NCBI RefSeq assembly: GCF_016860525.1
Contig: NZ_BNEA01000015.1
Coordinates: forward strand, 930,001-994,000
Source: Streptomyces rubradiris
Lineage (GTDB): Bacteria > Actinomycetota > Actinomycetes > Streptomycetales > Streptomycetaceae
DNA: 64,000 nucleotides
Direction of reading: 5' to 3'
In this document: positions 25,848 to 33,913 of the stretch, piece by piece
Layout: the number at the start of each line of letters is the position of its first letter
Numbering within the stretch: the first letter of the stretch is position 1
Notes under the pieces: generated by a model
Told to the model about the DNA's origin: nothing
Databases searched by the model: none
The model's input: only the letters and a program-made list of their open reading frames with translations
Program-made: the position numbers and the translations under genes

Positions 25848-26489
25848 TCAGGACGCGGCGGGGACCGTCGCGTCCAGGCCGCGAGCGGCGACGAGCCGCG
25901 CACTGCCGTCGGCCAGCCGGTAGGACAGCCCCACCACGCCGAGGCGGCCGGCGGCCACCCGCTCGGCCAGGACGCGGGAGCGCTCCAGCAGCAGGTCCAC
26001 GGTGTTCTCGATGTGCCCGGCCAGGATCTCGTCGGCCTGGTCGCGTCCGGCGGCCCGGGCTGCCAGCACGCTCGGGGTCACCCGTTCGACAACGTCACGG
26101 ACGAAACCGCCGGGCACCTCGCCGCCGTCGGCCGCGGCACGGGCGGCTGCGATGGCCCCGCACGAGTCATGGCCGAGCACGACGACGAGCGGGGCGTCCA
26201 GCACGCTCACGCCGTACTCGATGGAACCGAGGACCTCCGCACCGGCGACATGCCCCGCGGTGCGCACCACGAACAGATCGCCCAGGCCGCGGTCGAAGAT
26301 GATCTCGGCGGCCAGCCGTGAGTCGGAGCACCCGAACAGCACGGCGAAGGGCCGCTGGGACGGCGCGATCTCGGTCCGGCGGGTGGCGTCCTGGTTCGGG
26401 TGCTCGGGGGAGCCTGCGACGAAGCGCTGGTTACCGGCCATCAGCAGCTCGAAGGCGTCGCGGGGCGTCGGGTTCTGGATCTCGGTCAT
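25848..26489 (-). CDS. Beta-carbonic anhydrase
   Basis: This 213-residue beta-class carbonic anhydrase starts at ATG 26489. Zinc ligands are Cys54 in GCSDSR, His107 and Cys110 in GHDSCGA, with the Asp56-Arg58 dyad of the active site. The sequence IIFDRGLGDLFVVRTAGH is typical of actinobacterial members. It converts CO2 and bicarbonate in the cytoplasm. It is the only intact gene among four broken ones, so it may be under selection. It reads against the surrounding remnants and appears to be a single-gene unit. Confidence 0.92.
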   Translation of the reverse strand: MTEIQNPTPRDAFELLMAGNQRFVAGSPEHPNQDATRRTEIAPSQRPFAVLFGCSDSRLAAEIIFDRGLGDLFVVRTAGHVAGAEVLGSIEYGVSVLDAPLVVVLGHDSCGAIAAARAAADGGEVPGGFVRDVVERVTPSVLAARAAGRDQADEILAGHIENTVDLLLERSRVLAERVAAGRLGVVGLSYRLADGSARLVAARGLDATVPAAS

Positions 26490-26786
26490 GACGGCAGCCT
26501 ACGAGGCGGCACCAGCCGTCGCACAGCCGGGACCGGCCGCAAGGGCCGGAAGGCCGGAGGTCACCAGGACGGCACCGCCCCCTGGAATCGCTGTCGGTCC
26601 CGCCCGGAGGCGAATCCGCCGAGGGCCGTAAGGAACGATCCCGGTCTCCTCTGCCCGGCGAGCGGAACGTCGAGGGCCTCGACGAGTTGATCCGTAGCGG
26701 AACGCACGGCGGATCGGTCCGGGATCTTTTGTCACCCGATCAGGTCTGGGACCGATCCGCCCGGCGGGCAGCACCGGATTCCCCCC

Positions 26787-27190
26787 GTGAGGGACGAAGA
26801 GAAGGACCAGCGAGTACGGCCGGCTCGGCCTCCAGTGGCGCTGGGTGCGCTGAGCGGGGCGGTGGCGGGCTTCGCCGCGCCGGCGGTGGCCGAACTGGTC
26901 GCGGCGGGAGTGCGTCCGCAGGCCGGCCCGGTCGTCGATCGTGGCCGCCGCCGCGTCCGTGGCAGCGGCCTCGGCCGCGGTGGGCGGCCGGTCCCTGAAC
27001 GCCTCGCGCGGCCAAGACGCGATCGCTTCCCGCAGGAAGCTCGTGCTGCCTTCTCCCGGGTCACCGGTGCGACCGGTGCCCAAGAGGGCCGGATTACGCG
27101 TCCCCGGCATCGGTCCCTTCGTCACCCGAACGACGACTTCTACCGGGTGGACACCGCGCTCGTGGTGCCCAAGGTGGACGCCCCCACGTG
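26787..27190 (+). pseudogene. Molybdopterin-dependent oxidoreductase remnant
   Basis: Three consecutive pieces in shifting frames recall the N-terminus of membrane-linked sulfite-oxidase-type molybdopterin enzymes of streptomycetes. The first is ALSGAVAGFAAPAVAELVAA (frame of 26787), then AAASVAAASAAVGGRSL and GLRVPGIGPFVT (frame of 26941), then NDDFYRVDTALVVPKVDA back in the first frame. The molybdopterin-binding domain that should follow is absent: the frame stops right after VPKVDAPT. Most of the middle membrane helices are also missing. This is a decayed gene with at least two frameshifts and large deletions. Confidence 0.6.
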
Positions 27191-27256
27191 ATCCGGTGCC
27201 GGACGGTCGGCGGATTGGTTCCCGCCCGACCGAGGGACGAGCAGCGGGCGTAGTCG

Positions 27257-27975
27257 ATGCGGATGTCCGGGGCGGCCCCTGGTGGCGTAGGCGGGGCCCC
27301 GGCACCCGAGGAGGTCGGGCCCGGGCCCGAGGTGGAGCGCCGGGCACCGGACACGCCGACGGAGCTGACCAAGCGGGCCTGGCTCGGTGTGCTCAAGGGA
27401 GCGCTGCGGGAGTTCAAGGACGATGAACTGACCAACCGGGCAGCAGCTTTGCCGTACTACGGGGTGCTGTCGCTGTTCCCGGCACTGTTGGCACTCGTGT
27501 CCGTGCTGGGTATCACCGGCGAGTCCACGACCGACGCGGTGCTGGCCGACATCGAGGAACTCGCTCCCGGCTCGGCCCGGGAAGTGGCCGGTCCTGGTGG
27601 TCCTGGCCGCCGTCATGATCGCGATTCTGTACTGGGCGTACGTCCAACGCGAAGGTGAAGGGCTTGAGGTGGATCACCCCGGGCAGCCTCGTCGCCCTCG
27701 TCATCCGGACGATCGCGTCGGCTGCGTTCGCCTTCTGCGTCGCGAACTTCGCCTCCTACAACAAGACGTACGGGACCATGGCCGGCGTCATCGTGTTCCT
27801 CGTCTGGCTGTGGCTCACCAATGCGGCCATGCTCCTGGGCCTGGAGTTCCACGCCGAGACCCTACGCCAGAGGGCCGTCGCGGGCGGTCTGCCGCCTGAC
27901 ACCGAGCCGTACACCCGCCCCCGCGACACCCGGAAGCGGGACGAGGACGACCGGCGTCGACCGGGTGAGCCCTGA
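27257..27975 (+). pseudogene. YihY/BrkB-family membrane protein, frameshifted with internal deletion
   Basis: The first part (27257 to about 27570) reads REFKDDELTNRAAALPYYGV and LSLFPALLALVSVLGI, the standard N-terminus of YihY/virulence-factor BrkB proteins. After APGSAR the frame is lost and about 110 residues are missing. The late helix KWPVLVVLAAVMIAILYWA follows in the next frame. A second shift near 27640 restores KGLRWITPGSLVALVIR and NFASYNKTYGTMAGVIVFL to the end at 27975. Family members are about 300-400 residues of inner-membrane protein of unclear role. With three lesions it is almost surely non-functional, although the last 106 residues are well preserved. Confidence 0.8.
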
Positions 27976-28239
27976 CCGGTCGTGCGACGGCCTCGCGCAT
28001 CCCGCGGGCGTCGCCGAGGTGCTGCCGGCGGTGGAGGAGACGCCCGAGACCACGAAGCCGTGATCCGCGCGCACCGGCCCTGCCCGACTGGGGCGCCTCG
28101 TCCAGCCGACCGCCGGCGCAGCACTCCCCCACACACCTCGGCGCGGTCCGCGCCCCCGCCCGTTCCCGGGCCCGGTCGTCATGCTCCGCCGACACCGGTC
28201 AAGGGAGCACTGGCCCCCAACTGGTCCCCAGAAACGGCC

Positions 28240-28275
28240 GAGGGCCGGTCTCGGACATCTCCGAAACCGGCCCTC
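28240..28275 (-). terminator. tRNA-Pro terminator
   Basis: GAGGGCCGGT (28240-28249) pairs with ACCGGCCCTC (28266-28275), with a smaller TCGGA/TCCGA stem inside the loop. It starts 19 bases beyond the tRNA 3' end on the same strand. The rest of 27976-28293 shows no gene. Confidence 0.75.
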
Positions 28276-28293
28276 ACCTGCGACTCTCACGAG

Positions 28294-28367
<74 letters not shown>

Positions 28368-28412
28368 CCGCGGTCCCACGCGGGGTTTCCCGCGTGATCA
28401 CGCAGGTCAACA

Positions 28413-29843
28413 CTACCGCACCCGGACGGGTGCCGGTGTCACCCCCGGGGTCGCGGGGGCCTCGGCCGGACGGCCCTGGTGGCGGGCCGGGACCAGGAGG
28501 GCGGCGGCGGTCGCTGCCAGGCAGAGCAGGGTGAGCAGGGCCCAGCCGTGGGTGTAGCCGGAGGCGTGCGGCAGGCCCGACGGCTGGAGCCGGCCCGTGA
28601 CCAGGACGCTGGTGAGCGCGGCGCCGATGGAGCCTCCGATGGTGCGGATGTTGGCGTTCATGCCGGTCGCGGCGCCGGTCTGGGCCACGGGCACGCTGCC
28701 CACGATGAGGTTGGCCATCGAGGCGAAGGCCAGTCCGATGCCGAGGCCGAACAGGGCGGCGACGACGCCGATCTGCCACCGGGCGTCATGCCAGAGGGTG
28801 AGGAAGCCGCAGGCCACCGCGCCGAGCGCGGCGCCCGTGGTGAGCAGCGCCTTGGCGCCGACACGGGGTTCCAGCCGGCCCGACAGCACGCCGGAGAGGA
28901 ACATCGCGACCAGCATCGGCAGCATGAGCAGTCCGGACTCGGTGACGCTGGCCCCGAAGCCGTAGCCGGCCGCGGACGGCGTCTGGACGAAGCCCGGCAG
29001 GAAGGACCAGATGGAGTACATGCCGGCGCCGAACAGCAGGGCGGCGGTGTTGGTCGTCCACACCGCGGGCAGCCGCAGCACCCGCAGGTCGATCAGCGGG
29101 GTGCGCGAGCGGGCCTCGGTCAGCAGCCACACCGCGAACAGCACGACGGCGGCGGCGAACAGGCCGAGCACCCTCGCCGAGCCCCAGCCCCACTGCCCGG
29201 CCTGGCTCAGCGGCAGCAGCAGGGCCACCAGCCAGCCGGAGAGCAGCACGGCACCGGTCCAGCCGACCTTGCCCGCGGTCCGTTCGGGCGACTCGGGGAT
29301 GTAGCGCAGGGCGATCAGGACCGTCGCGGCGACGATCGCCACCGGGATCCAGAACAGCCAGCGGTAGTCGAGCGCGGACACGATCGGTCCGGCGGCCACC
29401 ATGCCGACGCCGCCGCCGGCCGCGATCACCGCGGAGAGGTTGCTGATGCTGCCGCTGACCTCGGCCGGGGCGAACTCGTCCCGGATGATGCCGAAGGAGA
29501 GCGGGAACAGGGCGCCGCCGACGCCCTGGACGACCCGGGCGACGATCAGCACGCCGATGTTCGGGGCCAGCGCGGCGACCAGGCAGCCCGCGAGGACGGC
29601 CAGCAGGACGGCGACGAGGGTCCGTTTCCGGCCGGCGAGGTCGCCGACCCGGCCGAGGATCGGGGTGAAGACCGAGGCGGACAGCAGATACGCGGTCATC
29701 ACCCAGGTCGCGGTGGACGGGGAGGCGTGCAGGGCGTGCTGCACGGTCGGCAGGGCCGGCGCGATCAGCGACTGGAGCATGGAGAAGACGCCGGCTCCGG
29801 TCGCGAGGACCGCGAAGGTGAGACGGGTGGAGGCGCGGGGCAT
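28413..29843 (-). CDS. MFS exporter (DHA2-like)
   Basis: This 476-residue protein has about 14 hydrophobic helices. Motif A is present as GRVGDLAGRKR after helix 2, and the drug:H+ antiporter motif C region is at SAVIAAGGGVGMVAAGPIV. The start WVMTAYLLSASVFTPILG is typical of EmrB/QacA-type exporters. It probably pumps a toxic compound or metabolite out of the cell. It is divergent from a TetR repressor, and its promoter is overlaid by two palindromes that match each other, so drug-inducible expression is likely. Six 13-bp repeats lie in its leader. Confidence 0.88.
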   Translation of the reverse strand: MPRASTRLTFAVLATGAGVFSMLQSLIAPALPTVQHALHASPSTATWVMTAYLLSASVFTPILGRVGDLAGRKRTLVAVLLAVLAGCLVAALAPNIGVLIVARVVQGVGGALFPLSFGIIRDEFAPAEVSGSISNLSAVIAAGGGVGMVAAGPIVSALDYRWLFWIPVAIVAATVLIALRYIPESPERTAGKVGWTGAVLLSGWLVALLLPLSQAGQWGWGSARVLGLFAAAVVLFAVWLLTEARSRTPLIDLRVLRLPAVWTTNTAALLFGAGMYSIWSFLPGFVQTPSAAGYGFGASVTESGLLMLPMLVAMFLSGVLSGRLEPRVGAKALLTTGAALGAVACGFLTLWHDARWQIGVVAALFGLGIGLAFASMANLIVGSVPVAQTGAATGMNANIRTIGGSIGAALTSVLVTGRLQPSGLPHASGYTHGWALLTLLCLAATAAALLVPARHQGRPAEAPATPGVTPAPVRVR

Positions 29844-29870
29844 GGAGAAGCCTCTCCGTAATCAAGGAAG

Positions 29871-29947
29871 GGATCAGGGAAGCGGATCAGGGAAGCGGAT
29901 CAGGGAAGCGGATCAGGGAAGCGGGTCACGGAAGCGGTCAGGGAAGC
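29871..29947. repeat. Six tandem 13-bp repeats in the exporter leader
   Basis: GGATCAGGGAAGC occurs four times exactly at 29871, 29884, 29897 and 29910. A fifth copy has two changes (29923-29935) and a sixth is 12 bp (29936-29947). They lie 28-104 bp upstream of the exporter ATG, between its promoter and start, and so should be transcribed. They may be a slippage product, a protein-binding array or an mRNA element. Confidence 0.9.
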
Positions 29948-30067
29948 CCGAGGGTCGGGTACCTGGGGTGCGTGGTGCCGGGGCACGGTCGTACGGGGCC
30001 CGCCCCGGTCGCGGGGGCGGCGGCGCGGGCCGCGTCCGGCCACGACTGAGCCACCCCGCACTGGTAA

Positions 30068-30109
30068 AGTGGAGGTACGCCTCCACTCTAGCGGAGGCCA
30101 CCCTCCGCT
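30068..30109. promoter_or_regulatory. Twin TetR-type operators
   Basis: Two inverted repeats share one design. AGTGGAGG-TACG-CCTCCACT lies at 30068-30087 and AGCGGAGG-CCAC-CCTCCGCT at 30090-30109. Arms are 8 bp, spacers 4 bp, and the centres are 22 bp apart, about two helical turns, so two dimers could bind on the same face of DNA. They lie between the divergent exporter and TetR genes. Confidence 0.8.
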
Positions 30110-30113
30110 TCAA
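30085..30113 (-). promoter_or_regulatory. Promoter of the MFS exporter
   Basis: On the minus strand TTGAAG (30113-30108) and TAGAGT (30090-30085) are separated by 17 bp and fit a vegetative sigma factor. The right operator fills the spacer and the left one covers the region from the -10 into the transcript, so repressor binding would block polymerase. Confidence 0.65.
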
Positions 30114-30140
30114 TTCGAATCCCCTCCCCGGGAGGCAGCA

Positions 30141-30719
30141 GTGACGGCCACGCCGTTCCCCGTCAGCGAGATCGTCGCGGCCCGCCGGCCGCACCGTAAG
30201 GACGCCGCCCGCAACTACGACGCCCTGCTCGACGCGGCCCGTGAGGCGTTCGCCGAGCACGGGGCCGACGCCTCCCTGGAGGACATCGCCCGCCGCGCCG
30301 GCGTCGGCATCGGCACCCTGTACCGGAACTTCCCCACCCGCCGCGACCTGTTCGAGACGGTCTACGCCGACGAGGTCGCCGCCCTGTGCGGGGCGGCCCT
30401 GGAGGTGGCGGACCGGGAGCCGTGGGAGGCGCTGACGGCGTGGCTGGACCGGTTCGCCGGTTACATGGTCACCAAGCGGGCGGTGCGCGAGGCGCTGAAC
30501 GGCGAGTCGGACATCTTCCAGACCTGCCGCGACTCCATGTACGCGGCCGGCGGCCCGCTGCTGGAGCGAGCGCAGCGCAGCGGCGCCGCGCGGACGGACA
30601 TGGACTTCGGGGACCTGCTGCGGCTGGTCGCCGGGATCATGGCGACGAACTTCGAGGACGCCGCCCAGCGCGACCGGGTGCTGGCCATCGCGCTGGACGG
30701 GGTGCGCACCGGCCGCTGA
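30141..30719 (+). CDS. TetR-family repressor
   Basis: From GTG 30141 (GGGAGG upstream) this encodes 192 residues. The N-terminal HTH is classical: LLDAAREAFAEHGADASLED, IARRAGVGIGTLYRNFPTRR and DLFETVYADE. The C-terminal helical domain is the ligand-binding and dimer part. The frame is open upstream to 30069, inside the operators, but that has no ribosome site. Placement suggests it represses the divergent MFS exporter and itself through the twin operators. The inducer is probably an exporter substrate. Confidence 0.88.
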   Translation: MTATPFPVSEIVAARRPHRKDAARNYDALLDAAREAFAEHGADASLEDIARRAGVGIGTLYRNFPTRRDLFETVYADEVAALCGAALEVADREPWEALTAWLDRFAGYMVTKRAVREALNGESDIFQTCRDSMYAAGGPLLERAQRSGAARTDMDFGDLLRLVAGIMATNFEDAAQRDRVLAIALDGVRTGR

Positions 30720-30809
30720 CCTGGGGCGACGAAGTGTCCTGCGGCCGGGCCCGATGCCCCACACCCTGTCCACGGCACCGCGGCGCACCCGCCGACTAGG
30801 GTCGGCCGC

Positions 30810-31154
30810 ATGACGCACAGCTTCGCGCTCCACATCCCCGACGCCGACCTCGAACCCGAGCCCCTGGACCCGGCACAGATCGTCTCCGGACACCCGGAGG
30901 TGACCGGGAAGGTCGTCTGGGAGTCGCCGGACGGGCGGCAGATCCGGGGGATCTGGCAGATCACCCCGGGCGTGGTCACGGACACGGAGGCCGACGAGCT
31001 GTTCGTGGTGATCAGCGGCTCGGCCACGATCGAGGTCGAGGACGGCCCGACGCTGCGGGTGGGGCCCGGCGACATGGCGGTACTGCGGGCGGGTGACCGT
31101 ACGCGGTGGACGGTGCACGAGACGCTGCGCAAGGCGTACGCCATCAACCTCTGA
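30810..31154 (+). CDS. Cupin domain protein
   Basis: This 114-residue small beta-barrel has the DUF861/cupin_3 pattern. Strands include KVVWESPDGRQIRGIWQITP, TEADELFVVISGSATIEVED, and the second motif VGPGDMAVLRAGDRTRWTVH. The usual His metal ligands are partly replaced by Glu/Asp, as often seen in this subfamily. The function is unknown. It starts 91 bp after the TetR gene on the same strand and may have its own promoter. Confidence 0.8.
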   Translation: MTHSFALHIPDADLEPEPLDPAQIVSGHPEVTGKVVWESPDGRQIRGIWQITPGVVTDTEADELFVVISGSATIEVEDGPTLRVGPGDMAVLRAGDRTRWTVHETLRKAYAINL

Positions 31155-31197
31155 CGGGCACGCGAACGGCCTGCCGGACGGGGACGCGTTCGGAGGG

Positions 31198-31222
31198 TTG
31201 ACACCTCACCATGTCCGGACAA
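31198..31222. promoter_or_regulatory. -35 box and palindromic operator upstream of dehydrogenase 1
   Basis: A perfect TTGACA lies at 31198-31203. ATGTCCGGACAA (31211-31222) fills the expected spacer and reaches the -10 position. The palindromic core is TGTCCGGACA. Similar words lie upstream of the second dehydrogenase and the isomerase, so this looks like a shared repressor site. Confidence 0.6.
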
Positions 31223-31286
31223 AGGTGGCCCGGAGCCGGGACGGACCGGTCCGGGCGCCGGTCCCACGCTTCTGGGAGAGGCTGTC

Positions 31287-32438
31287 ATGGTGGATGCGCT
31301 GGGTGTCGCCGTCATCGGGTTCGGCTGGATGGGCCGTGTGCACACCCGGGCGTACGCGCGGCTCCCGCACCACTATCCGGATCTCCCGCTGCGCCCCCGG
31401 CTGGTCACGGTCGCCGACGAGGTCGCGGGGCGGGCCGAGGAGGCCGCCGAGCGGTTCGGGTTCGCCTGCGCGACCCGCGACTGGCGCGAGGTGGCCGCCG
31501 ACCCGCGCGTCCAGGCCGTCAGCGTCACCGCGCCGAACTTCCTGCACCGGGAGATCGGTGTGACGCTGGCAAAGGCCGGCAAGCACCTGTGGATCGAGAA
31601 GCCGGTGGGCCTGAGCGCCGCCGACGCGCGCGCGGTCGCCGACGCGGTCGCACGGGCCGGTGTGCAGGGCACGGTCGGCTTCAACTACCGCAACGCGCCC
31701 GCCGTGGAGGCCGCCCGCGAGCTGATCGTCTCCGGCGGGATCGGCACGGTCACGCATGTGCGCGTCCGCCTCTTCAGCGACTACGCGGCGGACCCGGACA
31801 CCGCTTTGACCTGGCGCTACGAGCGGCGGCGCGGGGGCAGCGGGGTGCTCGGCGACCTGGCCTCGCACGGCGTGGACCTGGCCCGCTTCCTGTGCGGCGA
31901 GATCGCCTCCCTCGCCGCGGACACCGCGGTCTTCGTCCCGGAGCGGGCCCGCACGGGCGGTGCGACGGCCGGGCACGCCCTGGCCCCGGGCGGCGAGCCG
32001 GGCCCGGTGGAGAACGAGGACTACGTCGGCTGTCTGCTCCGCTTCGCCTCCGGCGCCCGTGGGGTGCTGGAGGCCTGCCGGGTCTCGGTCGGCGAGCAGA
32101 ACGCCTACGGCTTCGAGGTGCACGGCAGCCGGGGGGCGGTGTTCTGGGACTTCCGGAGGATGAACGAGCTGGGTGTGTGCCGCGGCACCGGCTACCGGGA
32201 CCAGCCCGTGAGCACGGTCCACGTCGGCCCGGGCGCCGGTGAGTTCGCCGCGTTCCAGCCGGGCGCGGCCAACGCGATGGGCTACGACGACCTGAAGGTG
32301 ATCGAGGCCCACCGCTTCGTACGGTCCGTCGCCGAGGGCACGCCGTACGGCACCACCCTCGCGGACGCGGTGCGCGGCGCGCGTGCGCTCGACGCGATGG
32401 CGCGGTCCGCGCGGACCGGCGGCTGGGTCAGCCCGTAG
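31287..32438 (+). CDS. Gfo/Idh/MocA-family dehydrogenase 1
   Basis: This 383-residue NAD(P)-dependent sugar or cyclitol dehydrogenase starts at ATG 31287. The Rossmann fold starts at VAVIGFGWMGRVHTRAY, the NAD-site proline motif is WIEKPVGLS, and the C-terminal alpha/beta domain includes GDLASHGVDLARFLCGE, which carries the conserved His/Asp. Cofactor- and substrate-binding elements look intact. The substrate may be inositol, a deoxysugar or a glycoside. It precedes a second family member by 85 bp, and both have the same palindrome in front, so they are likely one regulon. Confidence 0.88.
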   Translation: MVDALGVAVIGFGWMGRVHTRAYARLPHHYPDLPLRPRLVTVADEVAGRAEEAAERFGFACATRDWREVAADPRVQAVSVTAPNFLHREIGVTLAKAGKHLWIEKPVGLSAADARAVADAVARAGVQGTVGFNYRNAPAVEAARELIVSGGIGTVTHVRVRLFSDYAADPDTALTWRYERRRGGSGVLGDLASHGVDLARFLCGEIASLAADTAVFVPERARTGGATAGHALAPGGEPGPVENEDYVGCLLRFASGARGVLEACRVSVGEQNAYGFEVHGSRGAVFWDFRRMNELGVCRGTGYRDQPVSTVHVGPGAGEFAAFQPGAANAMGYDDLKVIEAHRFVRSVAEGTPYGTTLADAVRGARALDAMARSARTGGWVSP

Positions 32439-32500
32439 GGGCGCCGGGGGCGGGGCTGTTCGCGGGGGTCCGGTGGCTCTCCGCCGATGGTGCGCGGGGT

Positions 32501-32512
32501 TTGTACGGACAA
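32501..32512. promoter_or_regulatory. Palindrome TTGTACGGACAA upstream of dehydrogenase 2
   Basis: This near-perfect 12-bp palindrome ends 11 bp before the ATG at 32524. It matches the TTGTCcGGACAt-like words at 31211-31222 (read on the minus strand) and 34872-34883. Confidence 0.5.
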
Positions 32513-32523
32513 GAATGGGACGC

Positions 32524-33528
32524 ATGCGTATCGGAATCCTCGGTCTCGGCCGTATCGGCTCCTTCCACGCCGAGACCCTCTTCGGGCTCGACGCCGTCGA
32601 ATCGCTCGTCGTCACCGACCCGTTCGCGGACGCGGCCGAGCGGGCGGCCGAGCGGTTCGGCGCCGAGGTGGCCCCGTCGCCGCGGGCACTGCTGGCCTCC
32701 GGGGTGGACGGCATCGTGGTGGCGGCGGCCACCGACGCCCACCCCGCGCTGATCCGGGCCGGTGTCGAGGCCGGTGTCCCCGTCTTCTGCGAGAAGCCCG
32801 TCGCCCGGACGATGCGCGAGGGCGTCGAGCTCCTGGACGTCGTGCGGGGCGGGGGCGTGCCGGTCCAGATCGGCTACCACCGGCGTTTCGACGCGGGGTT
32901 CGCCGCCGCCCGGGCCGCCGTACGGGCCGGTGAGCTGGGCGCGCTGCACACCGTGCGGTCCACGACGCTGGACCCGGAGCCGCCGCCGGCCGCGTACGTC
33001 GCCGCGTCCGGCGGCATCTTCCGGGACTGTTCCGTGCACGACTTCGACAGCATCCGCTGGGTGACGGGCCGTGAGGTCACGGAGGTGTACGCGGTGGGCG
33101 GCAACCGCGGCGCCGGTCACATCGCGGCGGCCGGCGACGCCGACACCACCGGCGCGCTGCTCACCCTGGACGACGGCACGGTCGCGATGGTGTCCAACTC
33201 CCGGCACAACCGGCGGGGTTACGACGTGCGCATGGAACTGCACGGCTTCGCCGACTCGCTCGCCGTGGGCCTGGACGACCGGCTCGCGCTGCGCTCGGCC
33301 GAGCCCGGCGCGGACTTCCCCTCGGGCACTCCGCACACCTTCTTCATGGACCGGTTCGCCGCCGCCTATCGCGCCGAACTCGCCGCGTTCACCGAGGTGG
33401 TGGCCGGTACCCGGACCTCCCCCTGCACCGTGGAGGACGCCCTGGAGGCGGGCTGGATCGCCGAGGCGTGCACCCTGTCCCTACGCGAGCACCGGCCGGT
33501 GACGCTCGCGGAGGTGCGGTCGGCCTGA
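32524..33528 (+). CDS. Gfo/Idh/MocA-family dehydrogenase 2 (inositol 2-dehydrogenase-like)
   Basis: This 334-residue dehydrogenase begins MRIGILGLGRIGSFHAETL. The cofactor motif is FCEKPVARTM, followed by QIGYHRRFDAGFAAAR and DCSVHDFDSIRWVTG with the catalytic Lys/Asp/His arrangement of inositol dehydrogenases. An in-frame ATG three codons earlier (32515) is possible. Length and motifs are those of IolG-like enzymes that oxidise myo-inositol or related polyols. With dehydrogenase 1 and the isomerase it suggests a small catabolic route for a cyclitol or unusual sugar. Confidence 0.87.
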   Translation: MRIGILGLGRIGSFHAETLFGLDAVESLVVTDPFADAAERAAERFGAEVAPSPRALLASGVDGIVVAAATDAHPALIRAGVEAGVPVFCEKPVARTMREGVELLDVVRGGGVPVQIGYHRRFDAGFAAARAAVRAGELGALHTVRSTTLDPEPPPAAYVAASGGIFRDCSVHDFDSIRWVTGREVTEVYAVGGNRGAGHIAAAGDADTTGALLTLDDGTVAMVSNSRHNRRGYDVRMELHGFADSLAVGLDDRLALRSAEPGADFPSGTPHTFFMDRFAAAYRAELAAFTEVVAGTRTSPCTVEDALEAGWIAEACTLSLREHRPVTLAEVRSA

Positions 33529-33536
33529 GCGGTACG

Positions 33537-33570
33537 GGGACGGTGCCGGGCCGGTGCGCGGCGCCGTCCC
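33537..33570. terminator. Bidirectional hairpin between convergent genes
   Basis: GGGACGGTGCCG (33537-33548) pairs with CGGCGCCGTCCC (33559-33570), with one G-U wobble. It lies between the dehydrogenase stop (33528) and the small convergent gene stop (33586). Confidence 0.6.
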
Positions 33571-33585
33571 GTCCCCGCACCGGGG

Positions 33586-33789
33586 TCAGCCGCAGTACCG
33601 GATCAGCCACTCGTCCGGGTGGTAGGCGTCCCGCGCCGGGTCCGGTCGGGTGGCCGGCTTCGTCTCGACCGTGTCCTCTAGGCGTATCCGCTCGGGCAGG
33701 CGGCCGAAGCGGTGCCGCCGGGTGACGGCCGCGTCGGCGGCCTCGGCGGTGTCCCGGGGCGTGTCGTGGGTGTGCGTGCGGTGTGTCAT
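33586..33789 (-). CDS. Small conserved-looking hypothetical protein
   Basis: This 67-residue hydrophilic protein starts at ATG 33789 with a good GGGAGGA site. It is rich in Thr, Arg and Asp and ends DAYHPDEWLIRYCG. It has no membrane segment or known fold. Codon usage is normal for the region and the ribosome site is strong, so it is likely real. It lies 124 bp behind the isomerase on the same strand. I cannot assign a function. Confidence 0.6.
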   Translation of the reverse strand: MTHRTHTHDTPRDTAEAADAAVTRRHRFGRLPERIRLEDTVETKPATRPDPARDAYHPDEWLIRYCG

Positions 33790-33913
33790 GTCGTCCTCCC
33801 GTCCGCGCGGGCGTTCCCCGTTGTCGGTGGAACGCCCGGGTGCCCCGGTTGGTTCCCGGCTCCGCCGTGGCCGAATCCGTCAGGGCAGCGCAGGATCCGG
33901 CGCGCACGCCCGC

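Noticed and set aside
29871..29947. Replication-origin iterons
   Set aside because: There is no Rep gene and no AT-rich unwinding element. The array lies in the leader of an exporter gene.
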